This document shows, piece after piece, positions 8,938 through 20,548 of a stretch of 64,000 bases of DNA. The position numbers and the translations under genes are program-made. Numbering within the stretch: the first letter of the stretch is position 1; every line of letters begins with the position of its first letter. This stretch comes from Bisgaardia hudsonensis (lineage in GTDB: Bacteria; Pseudomonadota; Gammaproteobacteria; Enterobacterales; Pasteurellaceae), in the NCBI RefSeq assembly GCF_004345785.1, contig NZ_SLXI01000006.1, positions 1 to 64,000 of the forward strand, read 5' to 3'. Below the pieces are notes generated by a model, which was not told the DNA's origin, did not search any database, and saw nothing but the letters and a program-made list of their open reading frames with translations.

Positions 8938-10755
8938 CTATGCAAGAGTCAGTAACGTGTCACCTACAGCCACTGCGTCTCCAGCTTTTACAGTTATATT
9001 TTGTACTGTACCAGCTTGTGACGCACGAATTTCTGTTTCCATTTTCATTGCTTCTAGAATTAATAATACATCACCTTCTGCGACTTTTTGCCCTTCTGTT
9101 GCTACAACTTTCCAAATATTACCCGCCATTGGCGCGGTAACTGGTATGGTATTCGCTGCTGGAGAGGTAGCGGCAGTTGGTTGTGTTACCGTTGGTGTTG
9201 TAACTGGTGTAATATTACTAATATCACCACCTTCACTCACTTTCACTACAAAGGCTTTACCTTCTAGTTCTACTGTATAAACTGAAGCTCCACTCGTTGC
9301 TACTGGTGCTTTTGTTGGTGTTGTCGGTTTAGCTTCTTGTTTTTGAATGGTTGGAGCTGGTTCAAAGGCATCTGGATTACCACGGTTTTCTAAGAATTTT
9401 AATCCAACTTGTGGGAATAATGCCATGATTAATACGTCGTCAATCTCGTTTTCAGATAATGTAATACCTTTTTCTTTAGCTGTTTGTTTTACTTCTGCGA
9501 CTAATTTATCCATTTCGGGCTCTAAATGGTTTGCTGGTCGATCAGTAATTGGTTGTTCTCCATTTAGCACTTTGGCTTGTAATTCAACGTTTACTGGTGC
9601 TGGTGTACGCCCATATTCCCCTTTTAGAATACCAGCTGTTTCTTTAGCGATAGTTTTATAGCGCTCACCCATTAATACGTTAATTACTGCTTGAGTCCCA
9701 ACAATTTGAGAGGTCGGGGTAACTAATGGAATATAACCTAAATCTTCACGCACTTTAGGAATTTCTTGTAAAACAAGATCTAATTTATCCGTTGCATTTT
9801 GTTGTTTTAATTGGCTTTCTAAGTTTGTAAGCATTCCACCTGGAACTTGAGCAACTAAAATACGACTATCAACACCTTTTAGTTGACCTTCAAATTTATG
9901 ATATTTTTTACGGACTTCACGGAAATAAGCTGATATTTTTTCAATTTCAGAAATATTTAATTCGGTATCGTATTGTGTGTTTTGTAATGCGGCAACAATA
10001 GATTCTGTCGCAGGGTGTCCATAAGTACCACTCATAGATGAAATTGCAGTATCAACATTATCAATGCCAGCCTCAATTGCTTTTAACAAGGTCATTTCAG
10101 AAAGTCCCGTGGTTGCATGGCAATGTAAATGAAGACGTATATCATAGCGTTTTTTGATTTCACTCACTAATTTATAAGCTTCAACTGGAGTTAAGATACC
10201 AGACATATCTTTAATAGCGATAGAGTCAACTCCAATTTCAAGTAATTGTTCGGTCACATCTAACCAAGTTTCTAATGTATGAACAGGACTTGTGGTGTAG
10301 CTTAATGTTCCTTGTGCATGAGCACCATTTTTGCGAACAGCTTTTAATGCTTGTTGCATATTTCTTGGATCATTCATCGCATCAAAGACACGGAATACCG
10401 ACATACCATTGGTTACAGCACGTTCTACAAAGCGATCTACAACATCATCAGCATAATGACGATAGCCTAACAAGTTTTGACCACGTAGTAACATTTGTAG
10501 CGGGGTATTTGGAATGGCTTTTTTTAATTCTCTTAAACGAACCCAAGGATCTTCGCCTAAAAAACGAATACAAGCATCAAAGGTTGCGCCTCCCCATGCT
10601 TCTAACGACCAGTAGCCGATCTTATCTAACTCTGCAGCAATAGGTAGCATATCATCTAAACGTAATCTTGTCGCAAAGAGCGATTGATGTGCATCTCTTA
10701 AAACAACATCGGTAATTGCTATTTTTTTAGGTTGAGTAGTCATTGTTTTCTCCAA
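8938..10755 (-). CDS. oadA: Oxaloacetate decarboxylase, alpha subunit (biotin-carrying)
   Basis: 605 residues. The N-terminal HMGL-like carboxyltransferase TIM barrel (about 1-310) carries [17 protein letters not shown] and the metal-site [10 protein letters not shown] conserved carboxylase domain follows, then a Pro/Ala/Thr-rich linker (about 475-540) and a C-terminal biotinyl domain with EAMKME; the biotin-accepting lysine is residue 571. It transfers CO2 from oxaloacetate to biotin, giving pyruvate, for the Na+-pumping beta subunit. It starts 5 bases after oadG and runs directly into oadB. In anaerobic metabolism this enzyme feeds citrate or C4-dicarboxylate fermentation; no citrate lyase genes are visible here. 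Confidence 0.96.
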   Translation of the reverse strand: MEKTMTTQPKKIAITDVVLRDAHQSLFATRLRLDDMLPIAAELDKIGYWSLEAWGGATFDACIRFLGEDPWVRLRELKKAIPNTPLQMLLRGQNLLGYRHYADDVVDRFVERAVTNGMSVFRVFDAMNDPRNMQQALKAVRKNGAHAQGTLSYTTSPVHTLETWLDVTEQLLEIGVDSIAIKDMSGILTPVEAYKLVSEIKKRYDIRLHLHCHATTGLSEMTLLKAIEAGIDNVDTAISSMSGTYGHPATESIVAALQNTQYDTELNISEIEKISAYFREVRKKYHKFEGQLKGVDSRILVAQVPGGMLTNLESQLKQQNATDKLDLVLQEIPKVREDLGYIPLVTPTSQIVGTQAVINVLMGERYKTIAKETAGILKGEYGRTPAPVNVELQAKVLNGEQPITDRPANHLEPEMDKLVAEVKQTAKEKGITLSENEIDDVLIMALFPQVGLKFLENRGNPDAFEPAPTIQKQEAKPTTPTKAPVATSGASVYTVELEGKAFVVKVSEGGDISNITPVTTPTVTQPTAATSPAANTIPVTAPMAGNIWKVVATEGQKVAEGDVLLILEAMKMETEIRASQAGTVQNITVKAGDAVAVGDTLLTLA

Positions 10756-10760
10756 ATAAA

Positions 10761-11018
10761 TTAGTTAAGGCCTTTTTGGCGACGATGATGAGCTATTGCA
10801 GCAACTATAATTGGACGTAAGTGATCTACGTCATTTTCTACTATAGACTGTGTTGGTTTAGCTGTAGGAGTCGGCGAGATTGGCTCTGGGAAATATTGAT
10901 TAATTATTTTTGACATTAATCCTATTGCAAAGATCAATATAAGCAAAAAAACTAAAACAAATCCCATACCTGAGATCATTAAATTTATGCCTTCTTGCAT
11001 TAGTTGTGCATTTGTCAT
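10761..11018 (-). CDS. oadG: Oxaloacetate decarboxylase, gamma subunit
   Basis: 85 residues with one N-terminal transmembrane helix (about 13-36, rich in Val/Leu/Ile/Phe). A Pro/Thr/Ala-rich linker follows (SPTPTAKPT), then a short C-terminal tail [14 protein letters not shown] with the histidines that bind zinc in this family. The small subunit holds alpha and beta together in the membrane complex. It is the first gene of the operon; the ATG is preceded by GAGGAAAAAATAAC on the minus strand. Sequence is poorly conserved in this family, so the assignment rests on the tail, topology and position. Confidence 0.92.
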   Translation of the reverse strand: MTNAQLMQEGINLMISGMGFVLVFLLILIFAIGLMSKIINQYFPEPISPTPTAKPTQSIVENDVDHLRPIIVAAIAHHRRQKGLN

Positions 11019-11082
11019 TGTTATTTTTTCCTCTAGTATTTGAAAATAACAGGAGATATATTACCTCTTTTTAATAAAAAAA

Positions 11083-11104
11083 TAATTGAACTAGATCACG
11101 TTGT
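11083..11104 (-). promoter_or_regulatory. Possible CRP site upstream of oadGAB
   Basis: AATTGAactagaTCACG resembles the CRP target TGTGA-N6-TCACA (about 7 of 10 conserved positions) and lies 65-86 bases upstream of oadG. Catabolite control would fit the operon, but the match is imperfect. Confidence 0.25.
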
Positions 11105-11200
11105 AGCTAGCTATTTGATTGTGCAACAACACAATGATAATCTTTTTTTATTCGGATAGTATAGTAAAATAACATTTATTTTCTTTATTTTAGGTTATTT

Positions 11201-11662
11201 ATGCTTATTTCTTTTATTTTTATCGCTTTTTTTGCGGGGCTTGCTTTTGCTACTCAGTCAGCAATAAATAGTCAATTAGCAAGTACTTTTTTAAATCAAC
11301 CGATTGTTGCTGCCCTGATGTCTTTTTTAGTTGGAACCATTGTATTGTTAATTATATGTTTAATTAAGGTCGATTTCATTTCTACATTTCAACATTTCCC
11401 AAGACAATCTTGGTGGAAATTAATTGGCGGTGTTCTTGGTGCATTTGCAGTTATTGCAACAATTTTTTTAGCACCCAAAATGGGTATTACTAATATGTTA
11501 TTTTTCATTATTATTGGTCAGCTAATTGGTGCTTTGGTTATTGATCATTTTGGGTTGATAGGTATGCCAAAACGCCCAATGGATTTATGGCAATTATTGG
11601 GGTTTTTTACTGTTGCATTAGGACTAGCTATTTTCTTTTTTGGGAAAAAATGGTTTATATAA
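11201..11662 (+). CDS. DMT-superfamily transporter, YdcZ/DUF606 family
   Basis: 153 residues, almost entirely hydrophobic, with five predicted transmembrane helices and the small-transporter layout of the YdcZ (DUF606) family. Typical features are the N-terminal segment ending in QSAINSQLA, the central GGVLGAFAVIATIFLAPKMG, and GQLIGALVIDHFGLIGMP. Members are inner-membrane proteins related to half an EamA transporter; the substrate is unknown. The gene stands alone on the plus strand, divergent from oadGAB, with its terminator overlapping the stop codon. Confidence 0.85.
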   Translation: MLISFIFIAFFAGLAFATQSAINSQLASTFLNQPIVAALMSFLVGTIVLLIICLIKVDFISTFQHFPRQSWWKLIGGVLGAFAVIATIFLAPKMGITNMLFFIIIGQLIGALVIDHFGLIGMPKRPMDLWQLLGFFTVALGLAIFFFGKKWFI

Positions 11663-11674
11663 AACCATTTTTTT
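11645..11674. terminator. Bidirectional terminator overlapping the ydcZ-like stop
   Basis: AAATGGTTT / AAACCATTT stem with A residues before and seven T residues after. The stop codon lies in the loop/stem. It can serve the plus-strand gene and the convergent mgtC-like gene. A USS follows at 11692-11700. Confidence 0.75.
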
Positions 11675-11719
11675 ATGTTGAGATTAAGCAGAAGTGCGGT
11701 CGTATTTTGTTAAATTTAC

Positions 11720-12439
11720 CTAGTTTTCTAAATCAATACTGAGTACACCGGATTTTTCCCTTAATAATGTATAAACCCCTTGAATCATTGCTTTACTTGA
11801 TATGTTACATTTTATGGTTAATTTTAAATTATTATTAGTTTGATCCTTAATGGATATATTTTCTATCAAGTAATTATTTTCCGTTAGAATTGATATTATC
11901 TCGCTAATTAATAATGGTGTTTCAATATGTAATATAATTTTGCTTTTATTCGTTGATTTTTTCCCACTTCTCACCAATTTACGGATTCTCGGGCTAATTC
12001 TAATTGCCATTAATATGATAATTGTTGCAATGAAGGCATCAAAAAAGAATCCTGCACCAGTTGCAATTCCAACACCTGCGGCAGCCCAAATAATGGCAGC
12101 TGTGGTTAAACCTGATATTGCATCATTAGTTTTTCGTAAAATAACACCCGCACCAAGAAAACCAATGCCACTGATAACTTGAGCAGCTAAACGCATTGGG
12201 TCAGTTCGTATATTTTCTGATACTTGAGCATAATGTTCTGCCGATTTAATGGATACTATGGTTAATATGCAAGTTGTTACAGCAATAATAATACAAGTTT
12301 TTATACCTACGGGCTTATGCTTTAACTCCCTTTCTAAACCAATAATCCCACCTAATGTCATTGCAAAAAACATTTTCATTAGAATATAAATATTTTCACT
12401 ATGAATTAAGTAATCAAGCCAATAATTAATGTTTAACAT
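11720..12439 (-). CDS. MgtC/SapB family membrane protein
   Basis: About 239 residues. The N-terminal MgtC domain has five transmembrane segments with the family signature GGIIGLERELKHKPVGIKT and the motifs DPMRLAAQVISGIGFLGAGVI and GLTTAAIIWAAAGVGIATGAG. A soluble, ACT-like C-terminal domain follows (about 165-239). MgtC in Salmonella inhibits the F-type ATPase and supports growth at low Mg2+ and in macrophages; many family members have other or unknown roles. I chose the internal ATG at 12439. The frame extends to an ATG at 12472, but that start has no ribosome-binding site and adds 11 polar residues. The gene is convergent with the ydcZ-like gene. Confidence 0.85.
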   Translation of the reverse strand: MLNINYWLDYLIHSENIYILMKMFFAMTLGGIIGLERELKHKPVGIKTCIIIAVTTCILTIVSIKSAEHYAQVSENIRTDPMRLAAQVISGIGFLGAGVILRKTNDAISGLTTAAIIWAAAGVGIATGAGFFFDAFIATIIILMAIRISPRIRKLVRSGKKSTNKSKIILHIETPLLISEIISILTENNYLIENISIKDQTNNNLKLTIKCNISSKAMIQGVYTLLREKSGVLSIDLEN

Positions 12440-12622
12440 CTTGTATCTCTGTATCGTAAAATTTTTATCCATTGTATCAGTCGTATTTTTTTTCGCTAGG
12501 CGAATTAATCAATCTTGTTTATTTTTTATCAATGAATTTATTTAGAGATAATATGATAAATGTCGCAATTTATGGTTATTTTTTGTAGAATTAGCCACTT
12601 TAATTATTATTGAGATATTTTT

Positions 12623-13954
12623 ATGCGTTCTTCACCTAATATTGGCTTTGTTAGTCTTGGCTGTCCTAAAAACTTGGTTGATTCTGAAAGAATTTTAACA
12701 GAACTACGTGCTGATGGTTATAATATTATTCCTACCTATGAAGGGGCAGATTTAGTTATTGTAAATACTTGTGGGTTTATTGATAGTGCAGTTCAAGAGT
12801 CTTTAGAATCAATAGGAGAGGCTCTTGAAGCTAACGGTAAAGTAATCGTAACGGGTTGTCTCGGGGCAAAAGAGAATCAAATTCGTGAAGTGCATCCAAA
12901 AGTATTAGAAATTACTGGACCACATAGTTATGAGGCTGTAATGAAACACGTTCATAAGTATGTTCCAAAGCCAGAATATAATCCCTATGTGAACTTAGTA
13001 CCTAAGCAAGGTGTTAAATTAACACCTAAACACTATGCTTATTTGAAAATATCAGAAGGTTGTGATCATCGTTGTACATTTTGTATTATTCCTTCTATGC
13101 GTGGCGATTTAGATAGTCGTTCTATTGTACAAGTTTTAGATGAGGCTAAACGTTTAGTTGATTCTGGGGTAAAAGAGATTTTAGTGGTATCTCAAGATAC
13201 TTCAGCTTACTCTCTTGATAAAACCAAAGACAATAAATCTAAAACGGTATTCTGGAATGGTATGCCGATCAAAAATGATTTACTTACATTATGTGAAAAA
13301 TTAGGTGATTTAGGTGCTTGGGTAAGATTACATTATGTTTATCCGTACCCTCATGTAGATAAATTAATACCATTAATGGCGAAAGGTAAGATATTACCAT
13401 ACCTAGATATTCCGTTACAGCATGCTAGCCCTAGGATTCTGAAAGCAATGAAACGTCCAGGCTCAATAGAGAGAACGTTAGATAGAATTAAACAATGGCG
13501 TGAAATATGCCCTGATTTAACCTTACGTTCTACATTTATTGTGGGATTTCCAGGAGAAACCGAAGAAGATTTTCAGCAATTACTTGATTTTTTAAAAGAA
13601 GCACAATTAGATCGTGTGGGATGTTTTAAATTTAGTCCTGTTGATGGGGCTATCGCAACGGATATGCCTGATCAAATACCTGAAGATATAAAAGAAGAAC
13701 GTTATCATCGATTTATGCAATTACAGCAACAAATATCAGCAGAGCGTTTACTACAAAAAGTGGGACGTACATTAGATGTTATTATTGATGAGATCGATAA
13801 TGAAGGAATAATAGGTCGTTCAATGGCTGATGCGCCAGAAATTGATGGTGTTGTCTATATTGATAATGTTTCAAATAAAAAAATACAGGTAGGTGAGATT
13901 ATTTCAGTAAATATTATCCAAGCGGATGAATATGATTTATGGGCAACTTATTGA
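12623..13954 (+). CDS. rimO: Ribosomal protein S12 methylthiotransferase
   Basis: 443 residues, radical-SAM methylthiotransferase that adds a methylthio group to the conserved Asp of ribosomal protein S12. The three family domains are in order. The N-terminal UPF0004 domain supplies the cysteines for the auxiliary Fe-S cluster (LGCPKN, NTCGF, TGCLGA). The radical-SAM core has CDHRCTFC, binding the SAM cluster. A C-terminal TRAM domain follows (about 375-443). The features separating RimO from MiaB are the spacing near the N-terminus and the segment SMRGDLDSR. It is monocistronic; the S12 gene is not in the window. Confidence 0.96.
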   Translation: MRSSPNIGFVSLGCPKNLVDSERILTELRADGYNIIPTYEGADLVIVNTCGFIDSAVQESLESIGEALEANGKVIVTGCLGAKENQIREVHPKVLEITGPHSYEAVMKHVHKYVPKPEYNPYVNLVPKQGVKLTPKHYAYLKISEGCDHRCTFCIIPSMRGDLDSRSIVQVLDEAKRLVDSGVKEILVVSQDTSAYSLDKTKDNKSKTVFWNGMPIKNDLLTLCEKLGDLGAWVRLHYVYPYPHVDKLIPLMAKGKILPYLDIPLQHASPRILKAMKRPGSIERTLDRIKQWREICPDLTLRSTFIVGFPGETEEDFQQLLDFLKEAQLDRVGCFKFSPVDGAIATDMPDQIPEDIKEERYHRFMQLQQQISAERLLQKVGRTLDVIIDEIDNEGIIGRSMADAPEIDGVVYIDNVSNKKIQVGEIISVNIIQADEYDLWATY

Positions 13955-14136
13955 TAATAGAAATGATTATCTGATATTTTATGTAGGTTAATTGGTTATA
14001 TTTATTTCTAAGTAAATATGACCTTTTTTATTTTTAGAATATAGTAATTTGTGATCTGTCGCACGGTTATTAATTTTGAATTTTATTACAATCAATACCA
14101 GTTCAATTCGTAACTATTTAATAATAAGGAGTTATT

Positions 14137-14349
14137 ATGTTTCCAGAATTTCGTGATCTGATCAGCAAATTAAAAAATGAAGATGCGCATTTTTCACGTT
14201 TGTTTGATAAACATAATGAATTAGATCAAAAAATTAAAAATTTTGAGGCAAATCTTGAATTAGCCACTCCAACTGAAATTGAGGATTTAAAAAAAGAAAA
14301 GCTACGATTGAAAGATGAACTGTATAGTATTTTGAAAAAGGCTGAATAG
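14137..14349 (+). CDS. YdcH family protein (DUF465)
   Basis: 70 residues, a small, highly charged, all-helical protein with the DUF465 layout: an N-terminal MFPEFRDLISKLK, the characteristic FSRLFDKHNELDQKI, and a C-terminal LKKEKLRLKDELY segment that should form an antiparallel coiled coil. No biochemical function is established for the family. A good ribosome site (AAGGAG) precedes the start and a strong terminator follows, so it is an independent unit. Confidence 0.9.
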   Translation: MFPEFRDLISKLKNEDAHFSRLFDKHNELDQKIKNFEANLELATPTEIEDLKKEKLRLKDELYSILKKAE

Positions 14350-14358
14350 TTTAGTATC

Positions 14359-14402
14359 GGAATGTCTCTCGTTTATCGTATGGTGAGAGACATTCCTTTC
14401 TT
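14359..14402 (+). terminator. Terminator of the ydcH-like gene
   Basis: 12-bp perfect stem GGAATGTCTCTC / GAGAGACATTCC, followed by TTTCTTT. It ends at the stop of the convergent dusA and could act on both. Confidence 0.85.
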
Positions 14403-15391
14403 TATTCAGCTATAAATTTTAGTGCAGTTTCAATAACTTCGAGACCTGCGTTTGGCTTGTGTGCATTTTCGCTAATATGTCGTCTCCATTGTCTAGCACC
14501 TTTGCATTTTTGAAAAGCACCTAGCATGTGCCTGACTATATGGTTTAAATAGACACCTTTTGAAAGTTGTTGTTCTATATAAGGGTACATCTTTTCAATG
14601 GCTTCCCTTGGCGATATTATTGGTAGATTTTCATCAAATAGTACGTTATCTATATAACCCAATAAAGAAGGGTTTTGATAAGCCTCACGTCCCACCATTA
14701 CGCCATCGACATATTGTAAATGCTGTTTTATTTCTTCTATTGTTTTTATTCCTCCATTAATACTAATCATTAAATGGGGAAAATCTCGTTTTAACTGATA
14801 CACTCGTTCATAATTTAGTGGTGGAATTTCTCGATTTTCTTTTGGGCTTAATCCAGATAACCACGCTTTTCTAGCGTGGATAATAAATTCGTTACAACCA
14901 GCTTGATGTGTTGCGTGAACAAACTCACAAAGAAATTCATAATTATCTTGCTCATCAATACCTATTCTTGTTTTGATCGTGACAGGAAGTGCGGTGGTAT
15001 TTTTCATTGTTTTTATACAATCTGCCACTAACTCTTTTTTTGCCATTAAACAAGCGCCGAACATACCATTTTGTACTCGATCGGAGGGGCAACCAACATT
15101 TAAATTAATTTCGTTATAACCATATTTTTCAGCTAGCTTGGTGCAATATTCAAGTTCTTGTGGATTTGATCCACCTAATTGTAAAGCGACTGGTAATTCT
15201 TGTTGATGATAAGTGAGATGATCATACTTGGAATGAATAATTGCACCCGTTGTGATCATTTCAGTATAAAGTAGAGTATGTTGAGTAAATTGCCTATGAA
15301 AATAGCGACAATGCTTAGTTGTCCAGTCTAGCATTGGTGCAACGGAGAAACGTCCCCTATATAAAGTGTTACTTTGTGATGGCTTTTCCAT
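14402..15391 (-). CDS. dusA: tRNA-dihydrouridine synthase A
   Basis: 329 residues, FMN-dependent TIM-barrel enzyme that reduces uridine 20/20a in the D-loop of tRNAs. Seen in the sequence: [16 protein letters not shown] at the N-terminus (FMN/substrate binding), [21 protein letters not shown] with the catalytic cysteine of the family, [31 protein letters not shown], which is typical of DusA rather than DusB or DusC, and NGGI and [12 protein letters not shown] for phosphate binding. Length is normal. A USS sits at 14987-14995. Confidence 0.95.
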   Translation of the reverse strand: MEKPSQSNTLYRGRFSVAPMLDWTTKHCRYFHRQFTQHTLLYTEMITTGAIIHSKYDHLTYHQQELPVALQLGGSNPQELEYCTKLAEKYGYNEINLNVGCPSDRVQNGMFGACLMAKKELVADCIKTMKNTTALPVTIKTRIGIDEQDNYEFLCEFVHATHQAGCNEFIIHARKAWLSGLSPKENREIPPLNYERVYQLKRDFPHLMISINGGIKTIEEIKQHLQYVDGVMVGREAYQNPSLLGYIDNVLFDENLPIISPREAIEKMYPYIEQQLSKGVYLNHIVRHMLGAFQKCKGARQWRRHISENAHKPNAGLEVIETALKFIAE

Positions 15392-15440
15392 AAAGTTGTA
15401 TTATGAGTATTGAAAACGATGAATTGTACTATGAAATAGC

Positions 15441-16814
15441 TTAATTATCACTTCTATTATTTTCTTCTTTATTATTTTCCTGAACAAGCTGTCTAAAACG
15501 CATTGCCATAAAATGATAAAATGGTTTTGGATTAAATTGGCGAGAGGTAGTTGATGAAAATAAGCTACAAATGAGTAACCAAAATAATACTGGTTGTGAA
15601 CCTGTCATCTCCATCACGACAACACTTGCTGTCACTGGTGATTGGGTTGCCCCAGATAAAAATGCTGCCATACAAAGTAATATTAATAAACGTTGATCAA
15701 CTATACCACCAGTTAAAGTATGTATTTGTATGCCAATTCCTGCTCCCGTTGTTAATGCAGGAGTAAAGATACCACCAGCAATACCTGTCCAGTAAGTTAC
15801 AACTGTTGCAAGTAACTTCATAATTCCAATGTTAGCATCAAGCTGTTCTCCAGCTAGGGCAGATGATACTACATTATATCCTGTTCCATAGGTTTGTCCT
15901 TTGGCACAGCTACCAATTAAAGCAAGAACTAATCCTAAAATAAATGATATATAAATAGGATGACGTCGAATAAATCCTCTTATTTTTGTTGGAGAAAATC
16001 CGGCAAGGCCTTTAGTTAATAGTCTGGCAAAGATTCCGCCTAATATTCCACAAGTTAATCCGCATAAGAGTATCCATAAAAACATATAAGGGACAGAAGT
16101 TTCTCCCTTATAATGAGGAAAATAAGGATTATTACCAGCAATAGCGATAATAATAAAACCACAAGCTAAAACACCTAATAATACTTTTCGCTCCCAGCGT
16201 AATAAAACCCCTCTTGCTAATTCTTCAATGGCAAATATAACACCTGCCAAAGGAGCATTAAATGCCGCAGCAAGACCACCAGCTGCACCGGTTGCCATCA
16301 GCTCATTTGCTCTTAAGCCAACAAAGGCAATTCCATATTTTCGGCATAAATTTCCCCAAGCAAGCATTGTTGCTGCCCCAACTTGAACAGAAGGTCCCTC
16401 ACGTCCAACAGACGCCCCAAATAGCATTGCTAGAAAGGTCAGTGGTATTTTCCATAAGGTTTGTAAAAATGAGACTAATCGTGTTTTATTTGCACTGTGA
16501 GGTAAATTTATGGAGGCGATTACTTGAGGTATTCCACTACCAGCAACGTAAGGAGTATATGTTGTAGTAAACCAAGTAAGAAAAGACAATCCTAATGGAA
16601 GAATTATCCATATTGCATAAGGGTACTTATTCGTCCAATATATATTTAATTCTAATCCAAGATCAGCAAGTTTTGCAAAGCCAAAAGATAATAAAGCAAC
16701 GAGTGATGAGCCTATTAGTAGGCAAGTAAATTCAATTGTTTTATGGGATATTCTATGTGTTTGGCGTAATTTTTTATGTAGTAAATAGCGGATCTTTGGA
16801 ACGATATTAAGCAT
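15441..16814 (-). CDS. clcA: H+/Cl- exchange transporter, ClC family
   Basis: 457 residues, multi-pass inner-membrane ClC protein. The selectivity-filter motifs are present: GSGIP (92-96), GREGP (137-141) with the external gating glutamate E139, and GIFTP for the third ion-coordinating segment. The internal proton-transfer glutamate is in FAIEELARG (about 197), which marks a Cl-/H+ antiporter rather than a channel. In E. coli this protein counters charge build-up during extreme acid resistance. There is no C-terminal CBS domain, as usual for the bacterial short form. It is transcribed divergently from the S10 operon. Confidence 0.93.
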   Translation of the reverse strand: MLNIVPKIRYLLHKKLRQTHRISHKTIEFTCLLIGSSLVALLSFGFAKLADLGLELNIYWTNKYPYAIWIILPLGLSFLTWFTTTYTPYVAGSGIPQVIASINLPHSANKTRLVSFLQTLWKIPLTFLAMLFGASVGREGPSVQVGAATMLAWGNLCRKYGIAFVGLRANELMATGAAGGLAAAFNAPLAGVIFAIEELARGVLLRWERKVLLGVLACGFIIIAIAGNNPYFPHYKGETSVPYMFLWILLCGLTCGILGGIFARLLTKGLAGFSPTKIRGFIRRHPIYISFILGLVLALIGSCAKGQTYGTGYNVVSSALAGEQLDANIGIMKLLATVVTYWTGIAGGIFTPALTTGAGIGIQIHTLTGGIVDQRLLILLCMAAFLSGATQSPVTASVVVMEMTGSQPVLFWLLICSLFSSTTSRQFNPKPFYHFMAMRFRQLVQENNKEENNRSDN

Positions 16815-16944
16815 TTGTTACAAATTAAATAAATAGATATTGACTGTGATATGTGAGTGGTAATTATACAAGAAGATATATTGATTCGACAATTAAAAAT
16901 TAATTATTAACTTAGGATTAGTTTGTTAGTTTGATAAAATAGAT

Positions 16945-16972
16945 TTGCAATTTGTGAAATATATTGTATAAT
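16945..16972 (+). promoter_or_regulatory. S10 operon promoter
   Basis: TTGCAA (16945-16950) and a perfect TATAAT (16967-16972) with 16-base spacing. Transcription would start near 16979, giving a leader of about 190 bases ahead of rpsJ. Confidence 0.75.
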
Positions 16973-16978
16973 CCCAAA

Positions 16979-17479
<501 letters not shown>

Positions 17480-17495
17480 TTAAGAGGTTATTACA

Positions 17496-18122
17496 ATGAT
17501 TGGTTTAATCGGTCGTAAAGTTGGTATGACTCGCATCTTTAATGAAGATGGTGTGTCCGTACCAGTTACAGTTATCGAAATTGAATCCAACCGTGTGACT
17601 CAAGTTAAAACTCTTGAAAACGATGGCTATACTGCAGTTCAAGTTACAACAGGTTCGAAAAAAGCGAGTCGTGTAACTAAGCCTGAAGCAGGTCATTTCG
17701 TTAAGGCAGGTGTTGAAGCTGGTCGCGGTTTATGGGAATTTCGTACAGAAGGTGAAGAATTCACTTTAGGTCAAGAAATTAACGTAGACATCTTCACAGA
17801 TGTTAAAAAAGTTGATGTTACAGGTACATCTAAAGGTAAAGGTTTCCAAGGTGGTGTTAAACGTTGGAATTTCCGTACTCAAGATGCTACACATGGTAAC
17901 TCTTTATCACATCGTGTGCTTGGTTCTATTGGTCAAAACCAAACTCCAGGTCGTGTGTTTAAAGGTAAAAAAATGGCAGGACATTTAGGGGCTGAACGTG
18001 TAACTGTTCAATCACTTGAAGTTGTTCGTGTAGATGCTGAACGTAAATTATTATTAGTTAAAGGTTCTGTTCCTGGTGCAACTAATAGTGATGTTATCGT
18101 AAAACCAGCAGTAAAAGCATAG
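17496..18122 (+). CDS. rplC: 50S ribosomal protein L3
   Basis: 208 residues. It begins [19 protein letters not shown] and has the long loop that reaches the peptidyl-transferase centre, [13 protein letters not shown] and the segment [20 protein letters not shown], which carries the glutamine that is methylated in E. coli L3. It binds near the 3' end of 23S rRNA and is an early assembly protein. It lies 16 bases after rpsJ with its own Shine-Dalgarno. Confidence 0.99.
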   Translation: MIGLIGRKVGMTRIFNEDGVSVPVTVIEIESNRVTQVKTLENDGYTAVQVTTGSKKASRVTKPEAGHFVKAGVEAGRGLWEFRTEGEEFTLGQEINVDIFTDVKKVDVTGTSKGKGFQGGVKRWNFRTQDATHGNSLSHRVLGSIGQNQTPGRVFKGKKMAGHLGAERVTVQSLEVVRVDAERKLLLVKGSVPGATNSDVIVKPAVKA

Positions 18123-18136
18123 TCTAGGAGATAGAG

Positions 18137-18742
18137 ATGGAATTAGTAGTAAGAGATGCACAAAGTGCATTAACTGTTTCTGAAACTACCTTCGGACGTG
18201 AGTTTAACGAAGCATTGATTCACCAAGTTGTTGTTGCTTATGCAGCAGGTGCTCGTCAAGGTTCTCGTGCACAAAAAACTCGTGCTGAAGTGTCTGGTTC
18301 AGGTAAAAAGCCTTGGCGTCAAAAAGGTACTGGTCGTGCACGTGCTGGTGATGTTAAATCACCAATCTGGCGTTCAGGTGGTATTACTTTTGCAGCTAAG
18401 CCACAAGATCATAGCCAAAAAGTAAACAAAAAAATGTACCGTGGTGCAATTAAGAGCATTCTTTCCGAACTTGTTCGTCAAGATCGTTTAGTTGTTCTTG
18501 AAAAATTTGAAGTTGAAGCACCTAAAACTAAAGTTTTAGTACAAAAGTTAAAAGAATTAGCGCTTGAAGATGTGTTAATTATCACAGCAAGTTTAGACGA
18601 GAATTTATTCTTAGCCGCACGTAATCTATATAAAGTAGATGTTCGTGATGTTCAAGGAATTGATCCAGTTAGCTTAATCGCATTTGATAAAGTCGTTGTA
18701 ACTGTTGATGCTGTGAAACAAATTGAGGAGATGTTAGCATGA
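18137..18742 (+). CDS. rplD: 50S ribosomal protein L4
   Basis: 201 residues. The extended loop that lines the exit tunnel is present as [28 protein letters not shown], followed by [16 protein letters not shown]4 is the autoregulator of the S10 operon in enteric bacteria, binding the leader upstream of rpsJ, so the structured leader at 16979-17167 is its likely target. The stop codon overlaps the rplW start by 4 bases (ATGA), implying translational coupling. Confidence 0.99.
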   Translation: MELVVRDAQSALTVSETTFGREFNEALIHQVVVAYAAGARQGSRAQKTRAEVSGSGKKPWRQKGTGRARAGDVKSPIWRSGGITFAAKPQDHSQKVNKKMYRGAIKSILSELVRQDRLVVLEKFEVEAPKTKVLVQKLKELALEDVLIITASLDENLFLAARNLYKVDVRDVQGIDPVSLIAFDKVVVTVDAVKQIEEMLA

Positions 18743-19044
18743 TTCACCAAGAACGTTTGCTAAAAGTGTTAAAAGCACCACATGTCTCTGAAAAAGCAAC
18801 AAATAATGCTGAAAAATCAAATACTATCGTTTTCAAGGTTGCTTTAGATGCAAATAAAGTTGAAATTGCAAACGCTGTATCGCAATTATTTGAAGTAAAG
18901 GTTGACTCTGTCCGTACAGTGGTTATTAAAGGTAAAACTAAACGTCACGGTGCTAAATCAGGTCGTCGCAGTGACTGGAAAAAAGCTTATGTTACTCTTC
19001 AAGAGGGCCAATCATTGGACTTCGTTGAAGGTGCAGCAGAGTAA
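18739..19044 (+). CDS. rplW: 50S ribosomal protein L23
   Basis: 101 residues of the expected size. It begins [20 protein letters not shown] and has the conserved C-terminal [28 protein letters not shown]23 sits at the mouth of the peptide exit tunnel and docks trigger factor and SRP. It overlaps rplD by 4 bases and precedes rplB by 20. Confidence 0.99.
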   Translation: MIHQERLLKVLKAPHVSEKATNNAEKSNTIVFKVALDANKVEIANAVSQLFEVKVDSVRTVVIKGKTKRHGAKSGRRSDWKKAYVTLQEGQSLDFVEGAAE

Positions 19045-19064
19045 TTTCGGAGGAGAAAAAATAA

Positions 19065-19886
19065 ATGGCTATCGTTAAATGTAAGCCGACCTCCGCTGGT
19101 CGTCGTCACGTTGTTAAAATCGTAAACGCTGAATTACATAAGGGAAAACCTTACGCTCCATTATTAGATACTAAATCTAAAACTGGTGGTCGCAATAATT
19201 TAGGACGTATCACTACTCGTCATATCGGTGGTGGTCACAAGCAACATTACCGTTTAATCGATTTTAAACGTAACAAGTTAGATATCCCAGCGGTAGTTGA
19301 GCGTCTTGAATATGATCCAAATCGTTCTGCAAATATTGCTTTAGTGCTTTATAAAGATGGTGAACGCCGTTATATTTTAGCACCTAAAGGTCTAAGTGTA
19401 GGCGATCAAATCCAATCAGGTATTAATGCGCCAATTAAAGCAGGTAATTCATTACCTATGCGTAATATTCCTGTTGGTTCAACAGTGCATAATGTTGAAT
19501 TAAAACCAGGTAAAGGCGGTCAAATTGCTCGTTCAGCTGGTGCCTATGTACAAATTATCGCTCGTGAAGGTAATTATGTAACTTTACGTCTTCGCTCAGG
19601 TGAAATGCGTAAAGTATTATCTGAATGTTCAGCTACTATTGGTGAAGTTGGTAATTCAGAGCATATGCTTCGCGTACTTGGAAAAGCTGGTGCTACACGT
19701 TGGAGAGGTATTCGTCCAACAGTTCGTGGTACAGCAATGAACCCTGTTGATCACCCACATGGTGGTGGTGAAGGTCGTAACTTCGGTAAACATCCAGTTA
19801 CTCCTTGGGGCGTTCAAACCAAAGGTAAGAAAACTCGCCATAACAAACGTACTGATAAATTTATCGTACGTCGTCGTGGTAAATAA
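19065..19886 (+). CDS. rplB: 50S ribosomal protein L2
   Basis: 273 residues. The N-terminal OB-fold begins [18 protein letters not shown], an SH3-like domain follows, and the C-terminal tail has [21 protein letters not shown] with the histidine needed for peptidyl-transferase activity. A strong GGAGGAG ribosome site precedes it. L2 bridges the subunits and is one of the most conserved ribosomal proteins; nothing is unusual here. Confidence 0.99.
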   Translation: MAIVKCKPTSAGRRHVVKIVNAELHKGKPYAPLLDTKSKTGGRNNLGRITTRHIGGGHKQHYRLIDFKRNKLDIPAVVERLEYDPNRSANIALVLYKDGERRYILAPKGLSVGDQIQSGINAPIKAGNSLPMRNIPVGSTVHNVELKPGKGGQIARSAGAYVQIIAREGNYVTLRLRSGEMRKVLSECSATIGEVGNSEHMLRVLGKAGATRWRGIRPTVRGTAMNPVDHPHGGGEGRNFGKHPVTPWGVQTKGKKTRHNKRTDKFIVRRRGK

Positions 19887-19909
19887 TTTTAATTAGATAA
19901 AGAGGATAA

Positions 19910-20188
<279 letters not shown>

Positions 20189-20195
20189 GGGGTAA

Positions 20196-20531
<336 letters not shown>

Positions 20532-20548
20532 TAAGTAGAGGAATAGCA

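Noticed and set aside
8654-9280. Long plus-strand open frame (208 codons) opposite oadB/oadA
   Set aside because: It lies antisense to two well-conserved genes and its translation is low-complexity Ser/Ala/Pro-rich, a product of the codon bias of the real strand.
11118-11135. ATTGTG-CAACAA-CACAAT dyad upstream of the ydcZ-like gene as a CRP site
   Set aside because: The spacing between TGTG and CACA is 6 where CRP needs 8, and it does not fit FNR either. It may be a chance palindrome.
14050-14065. TGTGA-TCTGTC-GCACG upstream of the ydcH-like gene as a CRP site
   Set aside because: The left half is perfect but the right matches only three of five, so it is too weak to call.
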